From positions 21,327-59,531 of the forward strand of contig DAICZA010000002.1 of NCBI GenBank assembly GCA_027311385.1: a stretch of 38,205 bases of DNA. The letters run 5' to 3'. Every line of letters starts with the position of its first letter. The stretch's first letter is position 1. The translations under genes and the position numbers were made by a program. The stretch is from a bacterium (lineage in GTDB: Bacteria; Patescibacteriota; Minisyncoccia; Phycocordibacterales; Phycocordibacteraceae). A model generated the notes under the pieces. That model made no database searches. It was not told the origin of the DNA and was given only the letters and a program-made list of their open reading frames with translations. This document shows, piece by piece, positions 9,738-18,447 of this stretch.

Positions 9738-10586
9738 ATGAAAACGTACAAGCCCACTTCCAAAAGCCGCCGCCAGATGACCACCCTGCCGTACAAGCAG
9801 TTGCTTTCGGGCGACGCGCCGCACAAGCCGCTTCTCAAGAAGAAGGGGAATCAGGGCGGTCGCAACGCGTTCGGACGCATTACGACGCGGCACCAGGGCG
9901 GCGGCCACAAGAAGCGCTTCCGCGACGTGGATTTCAAATACGACAAGAAAGATATCCCGGCGAAGATTGAGACGGTTGAATACGACCCGTTTCGCAGTGC
10001 GTTCATCGGGCTCGCGCTCTACCGGGACGGCGCGCGCCGCTACGTCATCCTGCCGAAAGAAGTGGCGGTCGGCAGCACGTTCGTCGTGTCCGAGAAGGCG
10101 CCGCTCTCGCCGGGGAACCGCCTTCCGCTCGGGAAGATTCCGGTCGGCACGTTCATCTACAACGTTGAAATTACGCCGCTCGCCGGCGCGCGCCTCGTCC
10201 GCTCGGCGGGCAACTACGCCGAAGTGGTTGCGCACGACGCGGGCTACGCACAGGTGAAACTCCCGTCAACGGAAATCCGCAAGATTTCCGACCTTTCGTG
10301 GGCCAGCATCGGCGCCGTCGGCAACGAGGAATACAATCTCGTCGTCATCGGCAAGGCCGGCCGCAGCCGCTGGCTCGGTATCCGCCCGACGGTACGCGGC
10401 ACCGCGATGAACCCGGTAGACCACCCGCACGGCGGCGGCGAAGGCCGTCAGGGCCGCGGGCTCCGCCGCGCAAAGAGCAAGTGGGGCAAGCCCACCGGCA
10501 AGGGACAGAAGACGAGGACCCCCAAAAAATACTCAAACGTGTTTATTGTCAGCAGGCGTAAAGTTGGAAAGAAACGCAAAGGTTAG
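9738..10586 (+). CDS. rplB: Ribosomal protein L2
   Basis: GRNAFGRITTRHQGGGHKKRFR, MNPVDHPHGGGEGR. Confidence 0.98.
   Translation: MKTYKPTSKSRRQMTTLPYKQLLSGDAPHKPLLKKKGNQGGRNAFGRITTRHQGGGHKKRFRDVDFKYDKKDIPAKIETVEYDPFRSAFIGLALYRDGARRYVILPKEVAVGSTFVVSEKAPLSPGNRLPLGKIPVGTFIYNVEITPLAGARLVRSAGNYAEVVAHDAGYAQVKLPSTEIRKISDLSWASIGAVGNEEYNLVVIGKAGRSRWLGIRPTVRGTAMNPVDHPHGGGEGRQGRGLRRAKSKWGKPTGKGQKTRTPKKYSNVFIVSRRKVGKKRKG
10527..10586 (+). repeat. Gene-attached (recoded) copy of rplB 3' end
   Basis: aaatactcaaacgtgtttattgtcagcaggcgtaaagttggaaagaaacgcaaaggttag = KYSNVFIVSRRKVGKKRKG*. Confidence 0.97.
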
Positions 10587-10594
10587 CCGACCTG

Positions 10595-10635
10595 CCCCGT
10601 AGCCAACCGAGCGAAGCGAGGTTGTGGTACCGGGG
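10595..10635. repeat. Palindromic element (CCCCGTAGCCAACC...GGTTGTGGTACCGGGG) between the two rplB tails
   Basis: Imperfect inverted repeat with CCCC/GGGG ends. Confidence 0.6.
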
Positions 10636-10637
10636 AG

Positions 10638-10697
10638 AAGTACTCAAACGTCTTCATCGTCTCCCGCCGCAAGGTCGGCAAAAAGAGGAAAGGATAA
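10638..10697 (+). repeat. Orphan copy of rplB 3' end
   Basis: aagtactcaaacgtcttcatcgtctcccgccgcaaggtcggcaaaaagaggaaaggataa = KYSNVFIVSRRKVGKKRKG*; 15/20 codons differ, all synonymous. Confidence 0.97.
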
Positions 10698-10734
10698 TTT
10701 TACAAAGCACCCAGTAGGCGATTCTGCTGAATCG

Positions 10735-10764
10735 AAAAGCTCCGCACATTCGTGCGGGGCTTTT
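10735..10764 (+). terminator. Intrinsic terminator after orphan rplB tail
   Basis: aaaagctccgcac-att-cgtgcggggctttt. Confidence 0.7.
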
Positions 10765-10827
10765 GCTATAGTTGACTCTAGACGAAGAACTTTTTTGTCG
10801 AATTTCCACCAACCGGACAAGGAGAAG

Positions 10828-11049
10828 ATGATGAAGAACGCAGATAGCGGAGTACGACCTATTTCAGAGGAAATGAGACGGCGAATCGAAGCAGGTCTTC
10901 GCGATTTGAGCGATCCCAATTCAGTTACACGGAGACGTTATAACGCGGCCGCGGAGAAAGGGGTCAAGTTGCTCAAGCCACTTGAAGATGTCATCGCCAG
11001 GTCGGAATGTCTGACCGAGTCTGATTTAGACATCGTCATAAATGTATGA
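10828..11049 (+). CDS. Hypothetical small protein
   Basis: 73 aa, MMKNADSGVRPISEEMRRRIEAG...; aaggagaag SD before ATG. Confidence 0.6.
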   Translation: MMKNADSGVRPISEEMRRRIEAGLRDLSDPNSVTRRRYNAAAEKGVKLLKPLEDVIARSECLTESDLDIVINV

Positions 11050-11055
11050 CACAAA

Positions 11056-11088
11056 GGCCGTTCCCTCGGGAACGGCCCGTGGTTTTTT
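11056..11088. terminator. Intrinsic terminator between convergent genes
   Basis: ggccgttccc-tc-gggaacggcc followed by cgtggttttttt. Confidence 0.75.
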
Positions 11089-11843
11089 TATCTGTACTCC
11101 GGCTTCAGGATGTTCGCGAGTTCTGATGTTGGAATACGGAGCGTTTGCGGTCCGGCGGCATAGGGGGCGACCGCGTAGGGAGGGAAGAGAATGACGAGAT
11201 TTTGGTTATCAAAAAAGAAGTTTGCAAAATTCTTATCGTCGGGCGTCGTGCCGGGGTTGATGAAGGCCGCGTCGGCGCCTTGGCCGATGATAGCGGGGAG
11301 TTTTGCGCGCGCGAGCGACGAGAGCGTGCCGAGATAGTCCGCACCCGGCGCAAACAGGTCGGCGAGCGTGAGCGCCGCGCCGCTTGTCGTGTCAAAGGTG
11401 AAGGTCTTGAAGAATGTGTTGCCGTGCGCGCCGAGCGTGTCCTCGTAGACGGTGAAGATGTAGGAGACGGTGTGCGACGACGACGCGGTGAGGTACACGA
11501 TGTTGAGTGTCTCTTTGCGTCCGGCGCCGAGACCAATCTTCGCGGCGTCCTGCGGCGTGAGCGTAGCGAAATTGCCGTCAGACTTGAATTGCGCGATGGT
11601 GTCGGCGACGAAACGCTTCATCTCTGCCACGGCGACGGTGTTTTCGGCGGCGGCGAGCGGCGTGCTGGTCGCATAATTGGCGGCGATATCGTAGTAAGGT
11701 GCGTGTTCTACGTAGTGGTTCCCCGGCAGGGCGACGGTCGCTCCGGGTGCCTTCGCCGGCACCGGGCGCGTGGCGGCGTAGAGGACAATACCGATGAAAA
11801 TGACGAGTATGACGGCTATCCCAATGTAGGTATTTCTCTGCAT
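11088..11843 (-). CDS. DUF3298/RsiV-like membrane-anchored protein, antisense within the S10 cluster
   Basis: N-terminal TM then FKTFTFDTTSGAALTLADLFAPGADYLGTLSSLARAKLP...NFANFFFDNQNLVILFPPYAVAPYAAG. Confidence 0.7.
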   Translation of the reverse strand: MQRNTYIGIAVILVIFIGIVLYAATRPVPAKAPGATVALPGNHYVEHAPYYDIAANYATSTPLAAAENTVAVAEMKRFVADTIAQFKSDGNFATLTPQDAAKIGLGAGRKETLNIVYLTASSSHTVSYIFTVYEDTLGAHGNTFFKTFTFDTTSGAALTLADLFAPGADYLGTLSSLARAKLPAIIGQGADAAFINPGTTPDDKNFANFFFDNQNLVILFPPYAVAPYAAGPQTLRIPTSELANILKPEYR

Positions 11844-12032
11844 AGTATGTGCAAGTGTACCGCAATTTCGCGGTCTTGTGGGGATTTTCTGTAGTTCACG
11901 CTACATACACGATATGTCAAGGTTCTGGAATGACCTAGGATTTATGAGGGTGTTTCGGAACGGTAGAGTTGACTCCACCGGCCTCTTCCTGTATCTTTCC
12001 TGTATCCCGCTGCGCGGGCTTTTCATTACTTT

Positions 12033-12377
12033 ATGTCACGCTCACTTAAGAAAGGGCCCTTCGTGGACGCAAAACTCCTGAAGAAGCTTATTGATAAGAA
12101 ACCGGCATCGGCCGGGGTGATTAAGACGTGGGCGCGCCGCAGCCAGATAAGCCCCGAGATGGTCGGATTTACCCTCGGCGTGCACAACGGCAAGTCTCAT
12201 ATTGACGTGCTCATCGCCGAGGAAATGGTGGGGCATCGCTTGGGCGAATTCTCGCCGACCAAGAAATTCCTCCGCCACGGCGGCAAGATGCAGAAGGAGA
12301 TGGAAGCGAAGAAGCAGGAGGCCGAAATCGCCTCCGCGAAGGCTGCCAAGGAGTCCCCTGCGCCGGCGAAGAAATAA
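12033..12377 (+). CDS. rpsS: Ribosomal protein S19 with C-terminal extension
   Basis: [37 protein letters not shown]. Confidence 0.96.
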   Translation: MSRSLKKGPFVDAKLLKKLIDKKPASAGVIKTWARRSQISPEMVGFTLGVHNGKSHIDVLIAEEMVGHRLGEFSPTKKFLRHGGKMQKEMEAKKQEAEIASAKAAKESPAPAKK

Positions 12378-12378
12378 T

Positions 12379-12699
12379 ATGGCAACCGCATACCTCAAGA
12401 GCTATAACCAGACACCGCGCAAGGTCCGCCTTGTCGCGGACCTCGTGAAGGGTAAGTCGGTTCCCGCGGCGCTTGCGGCGCTTGAATTCCTGCCGCGCCG
12501 CGCCGCGGAGCCCATCGCGAAGCTCATCAAGAGCGCGGCCGCCAATGCAAAAGAGAAGGGCGAAGATGCGGATGCGCTCACGGTGCGGTCGGTTACCGTG
12601 GAGAGCGCGGGTATGCTGAAGAAGTATATGCCGCGCGCGTTCGGCCGCGCCTCGGCCATCCGCCGCCGGAAGTCCCAGGTGAAAGTAACGCTCGCCTAA
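12379..12699 (+). CDS. rplV: Ribosomal protein L22
   Basis: QTPRKVRLVADLVKGKSV, PRAFGRASAIRRRKSQVKV. Confidence 0.95.
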   Translation: MATAYLKSYNQTPRKVRLVADLVKGKSVPAALAALEFLPRRAAEPIAKLIKSAAANAKEKGEDADALTVRSVTVESAGMLKKYMPRAFGRASAIRRRKSQVKVTLA

Positions 12700-12704
12700 T
12701 TGCT

Positions 12705-13406
12705 ATGACACACATCGTCCATCCTTACGCGCACCGCCTCGGCATCATCCGGGACTGGAAGAGCCGCTGGTTCGCGACCGACAGCAAGAGCTATCGGGAA
12801 AATATCAAGGTGGATGAGACTATCCGCCGTTATCTGACGAAGCGCCTGCGCGGCACCTACACGAGCAATATTGAGATAGAGCGCTCGCAGAGCGAACTGC
12901 GCGTCATCATCTCCACGGCGCGCCCGGGCCTCGTCATCGGCCGCTCCGGCGAGAACGCGACCAAGCTCCGCACCGACCTGACCAAGGTCGTAGAGAAGGC
13001 ACAGGGGCACCCGCTCCCCGCCGGCAAGCAGGTCAAGCTTGATATCAATGAAATACGCCAGCCCGAGACGGACGCGGCGGTCGTTGCGTATATGGTCGCC
13101 GAGGGATTGGAGAAGCGTATGCCGTTTCGCCGCGTGCTGAAGCAGACAGTGGAGAAGGTCATCGCCGCGCGCGAGGTGGAAGGCGTACGCATCGCCATTT
13201 CGGGCCGCCTCGGCGGCGCGGAGATGAGCCGCAAGGAGGAGGTGAAGAAGGGGCGCATCCCGCTCCAGACCTTCCGCGCGGATATTGATTTCGCCCACGA
13301 ACAGGCGTACCTGCCGTACGGCGTCATCGGCATCAAGGTATGGATTTTCCGCGGCAACGTGTATCAGGACAAGAAGACATCGGTGCATCTGCCGGAAATC
13401 AAATAG
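12705..13406 (+). CDS. rpsC: Ribosomal protein S3
   Basis: HPYAHRLGIIRDWKSRWFA, GVIGIKVWIFRG. Confidence 0.97.
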   Translation: MTHIVHPYAHRLGIIRDWKSRWFATDSKSYRENIKVDETIRRYLTKRLRGTYTSNIEIERSQSELRVIISTARPGLVIGRSGENATKLRTDLTKVVEKAQGHPLPAGKQVKLDINEIRQPETDAAVVAYMVAEGLEKRMPFRRVLKQTVEKVIAAREVEGVRIAISGRLGGAEMSRKEEVKKGRIPLQTFRADIDFAHEQAYLPYGVIGIKVWIFRGNVYQDKKTSVHLPEIK

Positions 13407-13429
13407 CGAAGCGAATATGATTTCCGAGC

Positions 13430-13560
13430 ACCCCGGCACCACTTTTGCGAAACGAAACGAAACAACCATGACTACTTACATTACAATTGCTTATGAAAAT
13501 AAAAACTTGTCCGCAAGACAAGTTTTTGGGGGCGATTGCACGGCAAAAGTGGTGCGGGGT
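13430..13560. mobile_element. MITE-like palindromic element between rpsC and rplP
   Basis: Terminal inverted repeats ACCCCGGCACCACTTTTGC / GCAAAAGTGGTGCGGGGT; internal hairpin aaaacttgtc-cgcaa-gacaagtttt. Confidence 0.6.
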
Positions 13561-13600
13561 AAGCGTTTGCTAAGTTCGCGGACTCGCTAAGAAAACGCTT

Positions 13601-14023
13601 ATGCTGTTTCCTAAAAAAGTGAAGCACCGCAAATGGCAGACCCAGCGTCTGTCCGAGAAGCGGTTGAATCGCGCCGACACGCGCGGTATTACTGTCGCGT
13701 TCGGCACCTTCGGGCTCAAGGCGCTTTCGCCCGCGCGCGTGACCAGCAACCAGATAGAGGCGGCGCGCAAGGTGCTCACCCGCGCGACCGCGAAGACGGG
13801 TAAGCTCTGGATCCGCATCTTCCCGGACCGCCCGGTGACGATGAAGCCGGCGGAAGTGGGTATGGGTAAAGGGAAGGGCGACCCGAAGCACTACGTCTTC
13901 CAGGTGCGCCCCGGCCGCATCCTCTTTGAAATGGACGGCGTGGATGAAAAAATCGCCCGCGCGCACCTGCGCCAAGCGGGTATGAAGCTTCCGGTCAAGA
14001 CGACCATCGTCACGCGCTCATAA
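13601..14023 (+). CDS. rplP: Ribosomal protein L16
   Basis: MLFPKKVKHRKWQ, WIRIFPDRPVTMKPAEVGMGKGKG. Confidence 0.97.
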   Translation: MLFPKKVKHRKWQTQRLSEKRLNRADTRGITVAFGTFGLKALSPARVTSNQIEAARKVLTRATAKTGKLWIRIFPDRPVTMKPAEVGMGKGKGDPKHYVFQVRPGRILFEMDGVDEKIARAHLRQAGMKLPVKTTIVTRS

Positions 14024-14042
14024 TTGCTTTTTCCCTATTTGT

Positions 14043-14249
14043 ATGACAAAAAAAGAGACAATGACCACGAAGACTGACCAGGAGCTTTTGAAGCTCCTCG
14101 CTGACACGCGCACCGCGCTTCACGCGGAGCGCTTTGCGGCCGCCGGCGCGCGCGCCAAGGACAGCAGCGCGAAAGGGAAGCTCCGCGCGACCATCGCGCG
14201 CGTGCTCACCGAACAGCACGCCCGTTCCCGCACGGCCGCCGCCGCATAA
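14043..14249 (+). CDS. rpmC: Ribosomal protein L29
   Basis: Position between rplP and rpsQ; L29-like KTDQELLKLLADTRTALHAERFA. Confidence 0.85.
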   Translation: MTKKETMTTKTDQELLKLLADTRTALHAERFAAAGARAKDSSAKGKLRATIARVLTEQHARSRTAAAA

Positions 14250-14254
14250 CTGCT

Positions 14255-14530
14255 ATGGAACAAAAAACCATTCGTCCCCAATCGTTCGTCGGTGTCGTCG
14301 TGAAAACGGCGATGAAAGACACGGCCACGGTCAAGGTGGACCGCTATGTGAAGAACGCGAAGTACAAGAAGTACTTCGTGCGCTCCAAGAAGTACCTCGT
14401 CCACAACCCGGGCGATGCGGTGAAAGTCGGCGATACGGTCACCATCGTCGCGACGCGTCCGATTTCCAAACTGAAGCACTTCGCCATTGACCCGGCAAAG
14501 ACGGTCTCGGTGCCGAGCGAGAACGACTAA
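14255..14530 (+). CDS. rpsQ: Ribosomal protein S17
   Basis: FVGVVVKTAMKDTATVKVDRYVKNAKYKKYFVRSKKYLVHNPGDAVKVGDTVTI. Confidence 0.94.
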   Translation: MEQKTIRPQSFVGVVVKTAMKDTATVKVDRYVKNAKYKKYFVRSKKYLVHNPGDAVKVGDTVTIVATRPISKLKHFAIDPAKTVSVPSEND

Positions 14531-14534
14531 TTCT

Positions 14535-14912
14535 ATGTTGCAGCCCCAATCCATCGTTACAGTCGCAGACAATTCCGGCGGAACCGTCGCCCGCATTTTC
14601 AAGGTGCTCGGCGGGAGCAAGCGGCGCTATGCCGAGATCGGCGACACGGTCGTCGTCTCCATCCAGACTGCGGCTCCAAGGAAGGCGGTAAAGAAGAAAG
14701 ACATTTTCCGCGCGGTCGTCGTGCGCCAGGTCAAGCCGTTCGGCCGCAAGGACGGCTCGTATATCCGCTTTGACGAGAACGCGGTCGTGCTCGTTGAGAA
14801 GCAGGGGAAAGAGATGGGTCCGAAAGGGAATCGCATCTTCGGTCCGGTGCCGCGCGAGCTCTCCGAGATGGGCTGGCACAATATCGTCTCGTTGGCGCCG
14901 GAAGTCGTGTAA
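14535..14912 (+). CDS. rplN: Ribosomal protein L14
   Basis: MLQPQSIVTVADNSGG, IFGPVPRELSEMGWHNIVSLAPEVV. Confidence 0.96.
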   Translation: MLQPQSIVTVADNSGGTVARIFKVLGGSKRRYAEIGDTVVVSIQTAAPRKAVKKKDIFRAVVVRQVKPFGRKDGSYIRFDENAVVLVEKQGKEMGPKGNRIFGPVPRELSEMGWHNIVSLAPEVV

Positions 14913-14933
14913 TCGCTGTTTAATCTTTTGTGT

Positions 14934-15197
14934 ATGAAAATTAAAAAAGGAGACAAAGTAAAGGTCATCGCGGGAAAGGACAAGGGTAAGTCCGGCACGG
15001 TCGTGCACGCCTTCCCGAAGAAGAATGCGGTGGTCGTAGAGGGCGTCGCGCTCTACAAGCGGCACCTGAAAGGGCGGACGGACGAGGTCGGCCGCATTAT
15101 TGAGCGCCCGCGTGCCATTGATGCGTCAAACGTCGCACTCGTGGCGAGTCCGAAACTGAAGTCAGCGCTTGATGCGCCAGCCAAAGGCGCCAAATAA
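14934..15197 (+). CDS. rplX: Ribosomal protein L24
   Basis: MKIKKGDKVKVIAGKDKGKSGTV KOW motif. Confidence 0.94.
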   Translation: MKIKKGDKVKVIAGKDKGKSGTVVHAFPKKNAVVVEGVALYKRHLKGRTDEVGRIIERPRAIDASNVALVASPKLKSALDAPAKGAK

Positions 15198-15206
15198 ATT
15201 CAGCAT

Positions 15207-15758
15207 ATGTCTATTACCAAACAACGCCAGCAGACCGCCTACGCCGCCCTCGAGCGGGATTTCGGCTACACGAGCTCGATGCAGGGCCCGCGCATACAGA
15301 AAGTCATCGTTTCCACGGGCGTCGGCAAGAAGCGCGACAAGAAGCAGATAGAGCTCATCAGCGAACGCCTCGCGCGCATCACGGGACAGAAGGCGGCGCC
15401 GCGTGCCGCGAAGCAGTCCATTGCCTCGTTCAAGGTGCGCGAGGGCGACACCGTCGGGCTCCAGGTCACGCTTCGCGGGGCACGGATGTACGACTTCCTG
15501 GACAAGCTCGTCCACATCGCGCTCCCGCGCACGCGCGACTTCCGCGGCCTCAAACCGACGGCGATTGACGATATGGGGAACATCACCATCGGCATCAAGG
15601 AAAACACCATTTTCCCGGAAACGAGCGATGAGGACCTGAAGGACGTGTTCGGGCTCGCCATCACCGTCGTCACCACAGCCACGTCGAAGGCCGAGGCCGA
15701 GGCTTTCTTCCGCCACCTCGGGTTTCCGCTTATCGTTGACGCAAGCATAAAACGCTGA
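15207..15758 (+). CDS. rplE: Ribosomal protein L5
   Basis: QKVIVSTGVGK, LRGARMYDFLDKLVHIALPRTRDFRG. Confidence 0.96.
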   Translation: MSITKQRQQTAYAALERDFGYTSSMQGPRIQKVIVSTGVGKKRDKKQIELISERLARITGQKAAPRAAKQSIASFKVREGDTVGLQVTLRGARMYDFLDKLVHIALPRTRDFRGLKPTAIDDMGNITIGIKENTIFPETSDEDLKDVFGLAITVVTTATSKAEAEAFFRHLGFPLIVDASIKR

Positions 15759-15796
15759 TATTCTGACGATACGCTCTTCGGGGCTTTATTTTTTCT

Positions 15797-16066
15797 ATGG
15801 CCAAAAAATCCCAGCACGCACGACTCGTCAAGAAGACGAAACTCGTCAAGAAGTACGCGGTAAAGCGTGCGGCGTTGAAGCTGGCCGGCGATTCCGAAGG
15901 CCTGCAGAAACTCCCGCGGAATTCCTCGCCCGTCCGCCTCAAGAACCGCTGTGCCATCACCGGCCGCTCCCGCGGCTATATGCGCGCATTCGGCCTCTCG
16001 CGCATCCAGTTCCGCGAGCTCGCGCGCGAGGGCAAGATTCCGGGCGTTAAGAAAGCATCATGGTAA
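15797..16066 (+). CDS. rpsN: Ribosomal protein S14, zinc-free long form
   Basis: [51 protein letters not shown]. Confidence 0.96.
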   Translation: MAKKSQHARLVKKTKLVKKYAVKRAALKLAGDSEGLQKLPRNSSPVRLKNRCAITGRSRGYMRAFGLSRIQFRELAREGKIPGVKKASW

Positions 16067-16464
16067 CTGACCGCGTCGGTGATTTCATCATCCGTCTCCA
16101 GAATGCCGCGGCTATCGGCAAGGCGGAGGTGTCTCTGCCGTACTCGGAACACCTCTTCGCCATCGCGCAGAAGCTCAAGGACCTCGGCTATCTTTCGCAC
16201 GCGGAGGTGACGGTGAAGGAGGGCGACGAAGTGAAGAAGACGATCGTCGCGGCGCTCTCCTATAACGAACACGGCGTTGCAAAACTCCGCGGCGTGAAGC
16301 GTATCAGCAAGCCCGGCCGCCGGCTCTACGTGCCGTCTACCGCCGCACACAAGGTGAAGGGCGGTACCGGCGCGCGCATCATTTCAAGCCCCGCCGGCAT
16401 CATCTCGGATGCGGAAGCGCGCAAAACGCACGTGGGCGGCGAGAATCTTTTTGAGATTTGGTAA
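16060..16464 (+). CDS. rpsH: Ribosomal protein S8
   Basis: [42 protein letters not shown]. Confidence 0.95.
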   Translation: MVTDRVGDFIIRLQNAAAIGKAEVSLPYSEHLFAIAQKLKDLGYLSHAEVTVKEGDEVKKTIVAALSYNEHGVAKLRGVKRISKPGRRLYVPSTAAHKVKGGTGARIISSPAGIISDAEARKTHVGGENLFEIW

Positions 16465-16474
16465 TGATTGTTGT

Positions 16475-17005
16475 ATGAGCCGCCTTGCCAAAAAGCCGAT
16501 TGCAATAGGAAAGACCGATGTCTCGGTCGCCGGCGGCACGCTGACCGTAAAGGGGACGAAGGGCACACTCACCAAGCGCGTGCACCCGTCGGTGAACATT
16601 TCGGTTGAGGGTGGCGCCGTCGCTATCACGCCGAAGGACCGTTCTCGTCTCGCCAAGGCGCTCATCGGCACGTATGCATCGCATGTGAAGAATATGGTCC
16701 AGGGCGTTGAGACGCCCTATGTGAAGAAGCTCATCCTCGACGGCGTCGGCTACCGGATGGAAGTGAAAGGCAAGGATGTCGTGCTCACGGTCGGCTTCTC
16801 GCACACGGTGCCGCTCGCGATTCCGGAAGACGTCACGGCAAAGGTGGAGAAGAACGTGCTGACGCTTGAGAGCGTGAACAAAGAGTCGGTCGGGCAGTTC
16901 GCGGCAAATGTCCGCCGCGTGAAGCCGCCGGAGCCGTACCTCGGCAAGGGTATCCGCTATGAGGGCGAAGTTATCCGCCGCAAGCAGGGCAAGAAGGCCG
17001 TCTAA
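16475..17005 (+). CDS. rplF: Ribosomal protein L6
   Basis: [36 protein letters not shown]. Confidence 0.96.
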   Translation: MSRLAKKPIAIGKTDVSVAGGTLTVKGTKGTLTKRVHPSVNISVEGGAVAITPKDRSRLAKALIGTYASHVKNMVQGVETPYVKKLILDGVGYRMEVKGKDVVLTVGFSHTVPLAIPEDVTAKVEKNVLTLESVNKESVGQFAANVRRVKPPEPYLGKGIRYEGEVIRRKQGKKAV

Positions 17006-17009
17006 TACT

Positions 17010-17360
17010 ATGAACCGCAAACCAACCAGCACCAGTGAACTCCGCAAGCGCCGCCATGCGCGCGTGCGGGCGACCGTCATCGGCACCGCGGCGCGGCCGC
17101 GCCTCGCCGTCTACCGGAGCAATCGCTTCGTGTCGGCGCAGCTCATTGACGACGCGGCGGGGAAGACGGTGGCGGCCGCGCATGGACGCGAGTTCAAGGG
17201 TTCGCAGTCGGTGCAGGCGGTGTCGGTCGGCGAAGCCATCGCCAAGCAGGCGAAAGCGAAGGGCATCACGACGGCCGTCTTTGACCGCGGCGGCTACCGC
17301 TACGGCGGGCAGGTGAAGGCGCTCGCGGATGCCGCACGCGCGGGCGGTCTCGCCTTTTAA
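17010..17360 (+). CDS. rplR: Ribosomal protein L18
   Basis: [46 protein letters not shown]. Confidence 0.95.
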   Translation: MNRKPTSTSELRKRRHARVRATVIGTAARPRLAVYRSNRFVSAQLIDDAAGKTVAAAHGREFKGSQSVQAVSVGEAIAKQAKAKGITTAVFDRGGYRYGGQVKALADAARAGGLAF

Positions 17361-17366
17361 ATAGTT

Positions 17367-17981
17367 ATGACAACCCCGATGGAACCAGAAATCATACAGG
17401 AAGAAGTAGCCGCGCCGGAAGTAGCGGACGTTGAGACGACGGCCGCGCCGGTTGAGGCGGCGCCGGCACCGCGCAACTTCCGCGAACGCGGCGCACTGCG
17501 CGGCCGCGCCCCGCGCGGCGGCGGCCGCGGCCGTCCGCCGCGCGAGCGCGGCGAGTTTGAGCAGGTCACCATTGACGCACGCCGCGTGGCGCGCGTGATG
17601 GCCGGCGGCCGTCGTTTCAATTTCAGCCTCGTGGTCGTCATCGGCGACAAGAAGGGACGCGTCGGCGTCGGGCTCGGCAAAGGCATTGACACCGCGCTCG
17701 CGATTGATAAGGCGACCCGCGACGCAAAGAAGCACCTTTTCACCGTTCCGCGCACGGCCTCGGGCTCCATTCCGCACCAGGTGCTGATGAAGTACGCGTC
17801 GTCCACCGTGGAAATCATCCCGTCCAAGGGCCGCGGGCTCGTCGCCGGCTCGGCGGTGCGCACCGTGCTGGACCTCGCGGGCGTGACCGACGTCGTCACC
17901 AAGATTCACAGCCGTTCCAAGAACAAGCTCACGATGGCGCGCGCCACCGTCGGCGCTCTGAAGAAATTGCGCTCCGCATAA
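17367..17981 (+). CDS. rpsE: Ribosomal protein S5 with acidic/RG-rich N-terminal extension
   Basis: RVARVMAGGRRFNFSLVVVIGDKKGRVGVGLGKG; RG-rich region before the core. Confidence 0.95.
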   Translation: MTTPMEPEIIQEEVAAPEVADVETTAAPVEAAPAPRNFRERGALRGRAPRGGGRGRPPRERGEFEQVTIDARRVARVMAGGRRFNFSLVVVIGDKKGRVGVGLGKGIDTALAIDKATRDAKKHLFTVPRTASGSIPHQVLMKYASSTVEIIPSKGRGLVAGSAVRTVLDLAGVTDVVTKIHSRSKNKLTMARATVGALKKLRSA

Positions 17982-17991
17982 CTATTTCCGT

Positions 17992-18447
17992 ATGCAACTT
18001 CACTCTCTGTCTCCCCGCACCAAAAACAAGAAGAACGCGCCTGTCGGGCGCGGCGGCAAGCGCGGCAAGACCAGCGGCCGCGGCGGGAAAGGGCAGACGG
18101 CGCGCGCCGGGCACCACATCCGCCCGGAAGTCCGCGATCTCATAAAGAAGCTTCCGAAGCGCCGCGGCCACGGCAAGAACCGCGCACGCACCGTGCGTAC
18201 GAACCGCATTTCCGTCTCCGCGGTGAATCTGGATGCGCTGGAACTGAACTACCAAGCCGGCGAGACCGTCTCGCCGGCGACGCTGCTTGCGAGGGGCGTT
18301 GTCCGCCGCGCGAAAGGCCGTGCGCCGATGGTGAAAATCCTCGGTACCGGAGAACTCACGAAGGCGCTCACCGTGACCGGCTGCACCCTTTCCGCTTCGG
18401 CGAAAGCCGCGGTCACGGCCGCCGGCGGAACCATTGCCCATGCTTAA
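17992..18447 (+). CDS. rplO: Ribosomal protein L15
   Basis: GRGGKRGKTSGRGGKGQTARAG. Confidence 0.94.
   Translation: MQLHSLSPRTKNKKNAPVGRGGKRGKTSGRGGKGQTARAGHHIRPEVRDLIKKLPKRRGHGKNRARTVRTNRISVSAVNLDALELNYQAGETVSPATLLARGVVRRAKGRAPMVKILGTGELTKALTVTGCTLSASAKAAVTAAGGTIAHA

Noticed and set aside
8961-10235. 424-aa minus-strand ORF antisense to rplD-rplW-rplB
   Set aside because: Shadow ORF, Arg-rich, opposite conserved ribosomal genes.
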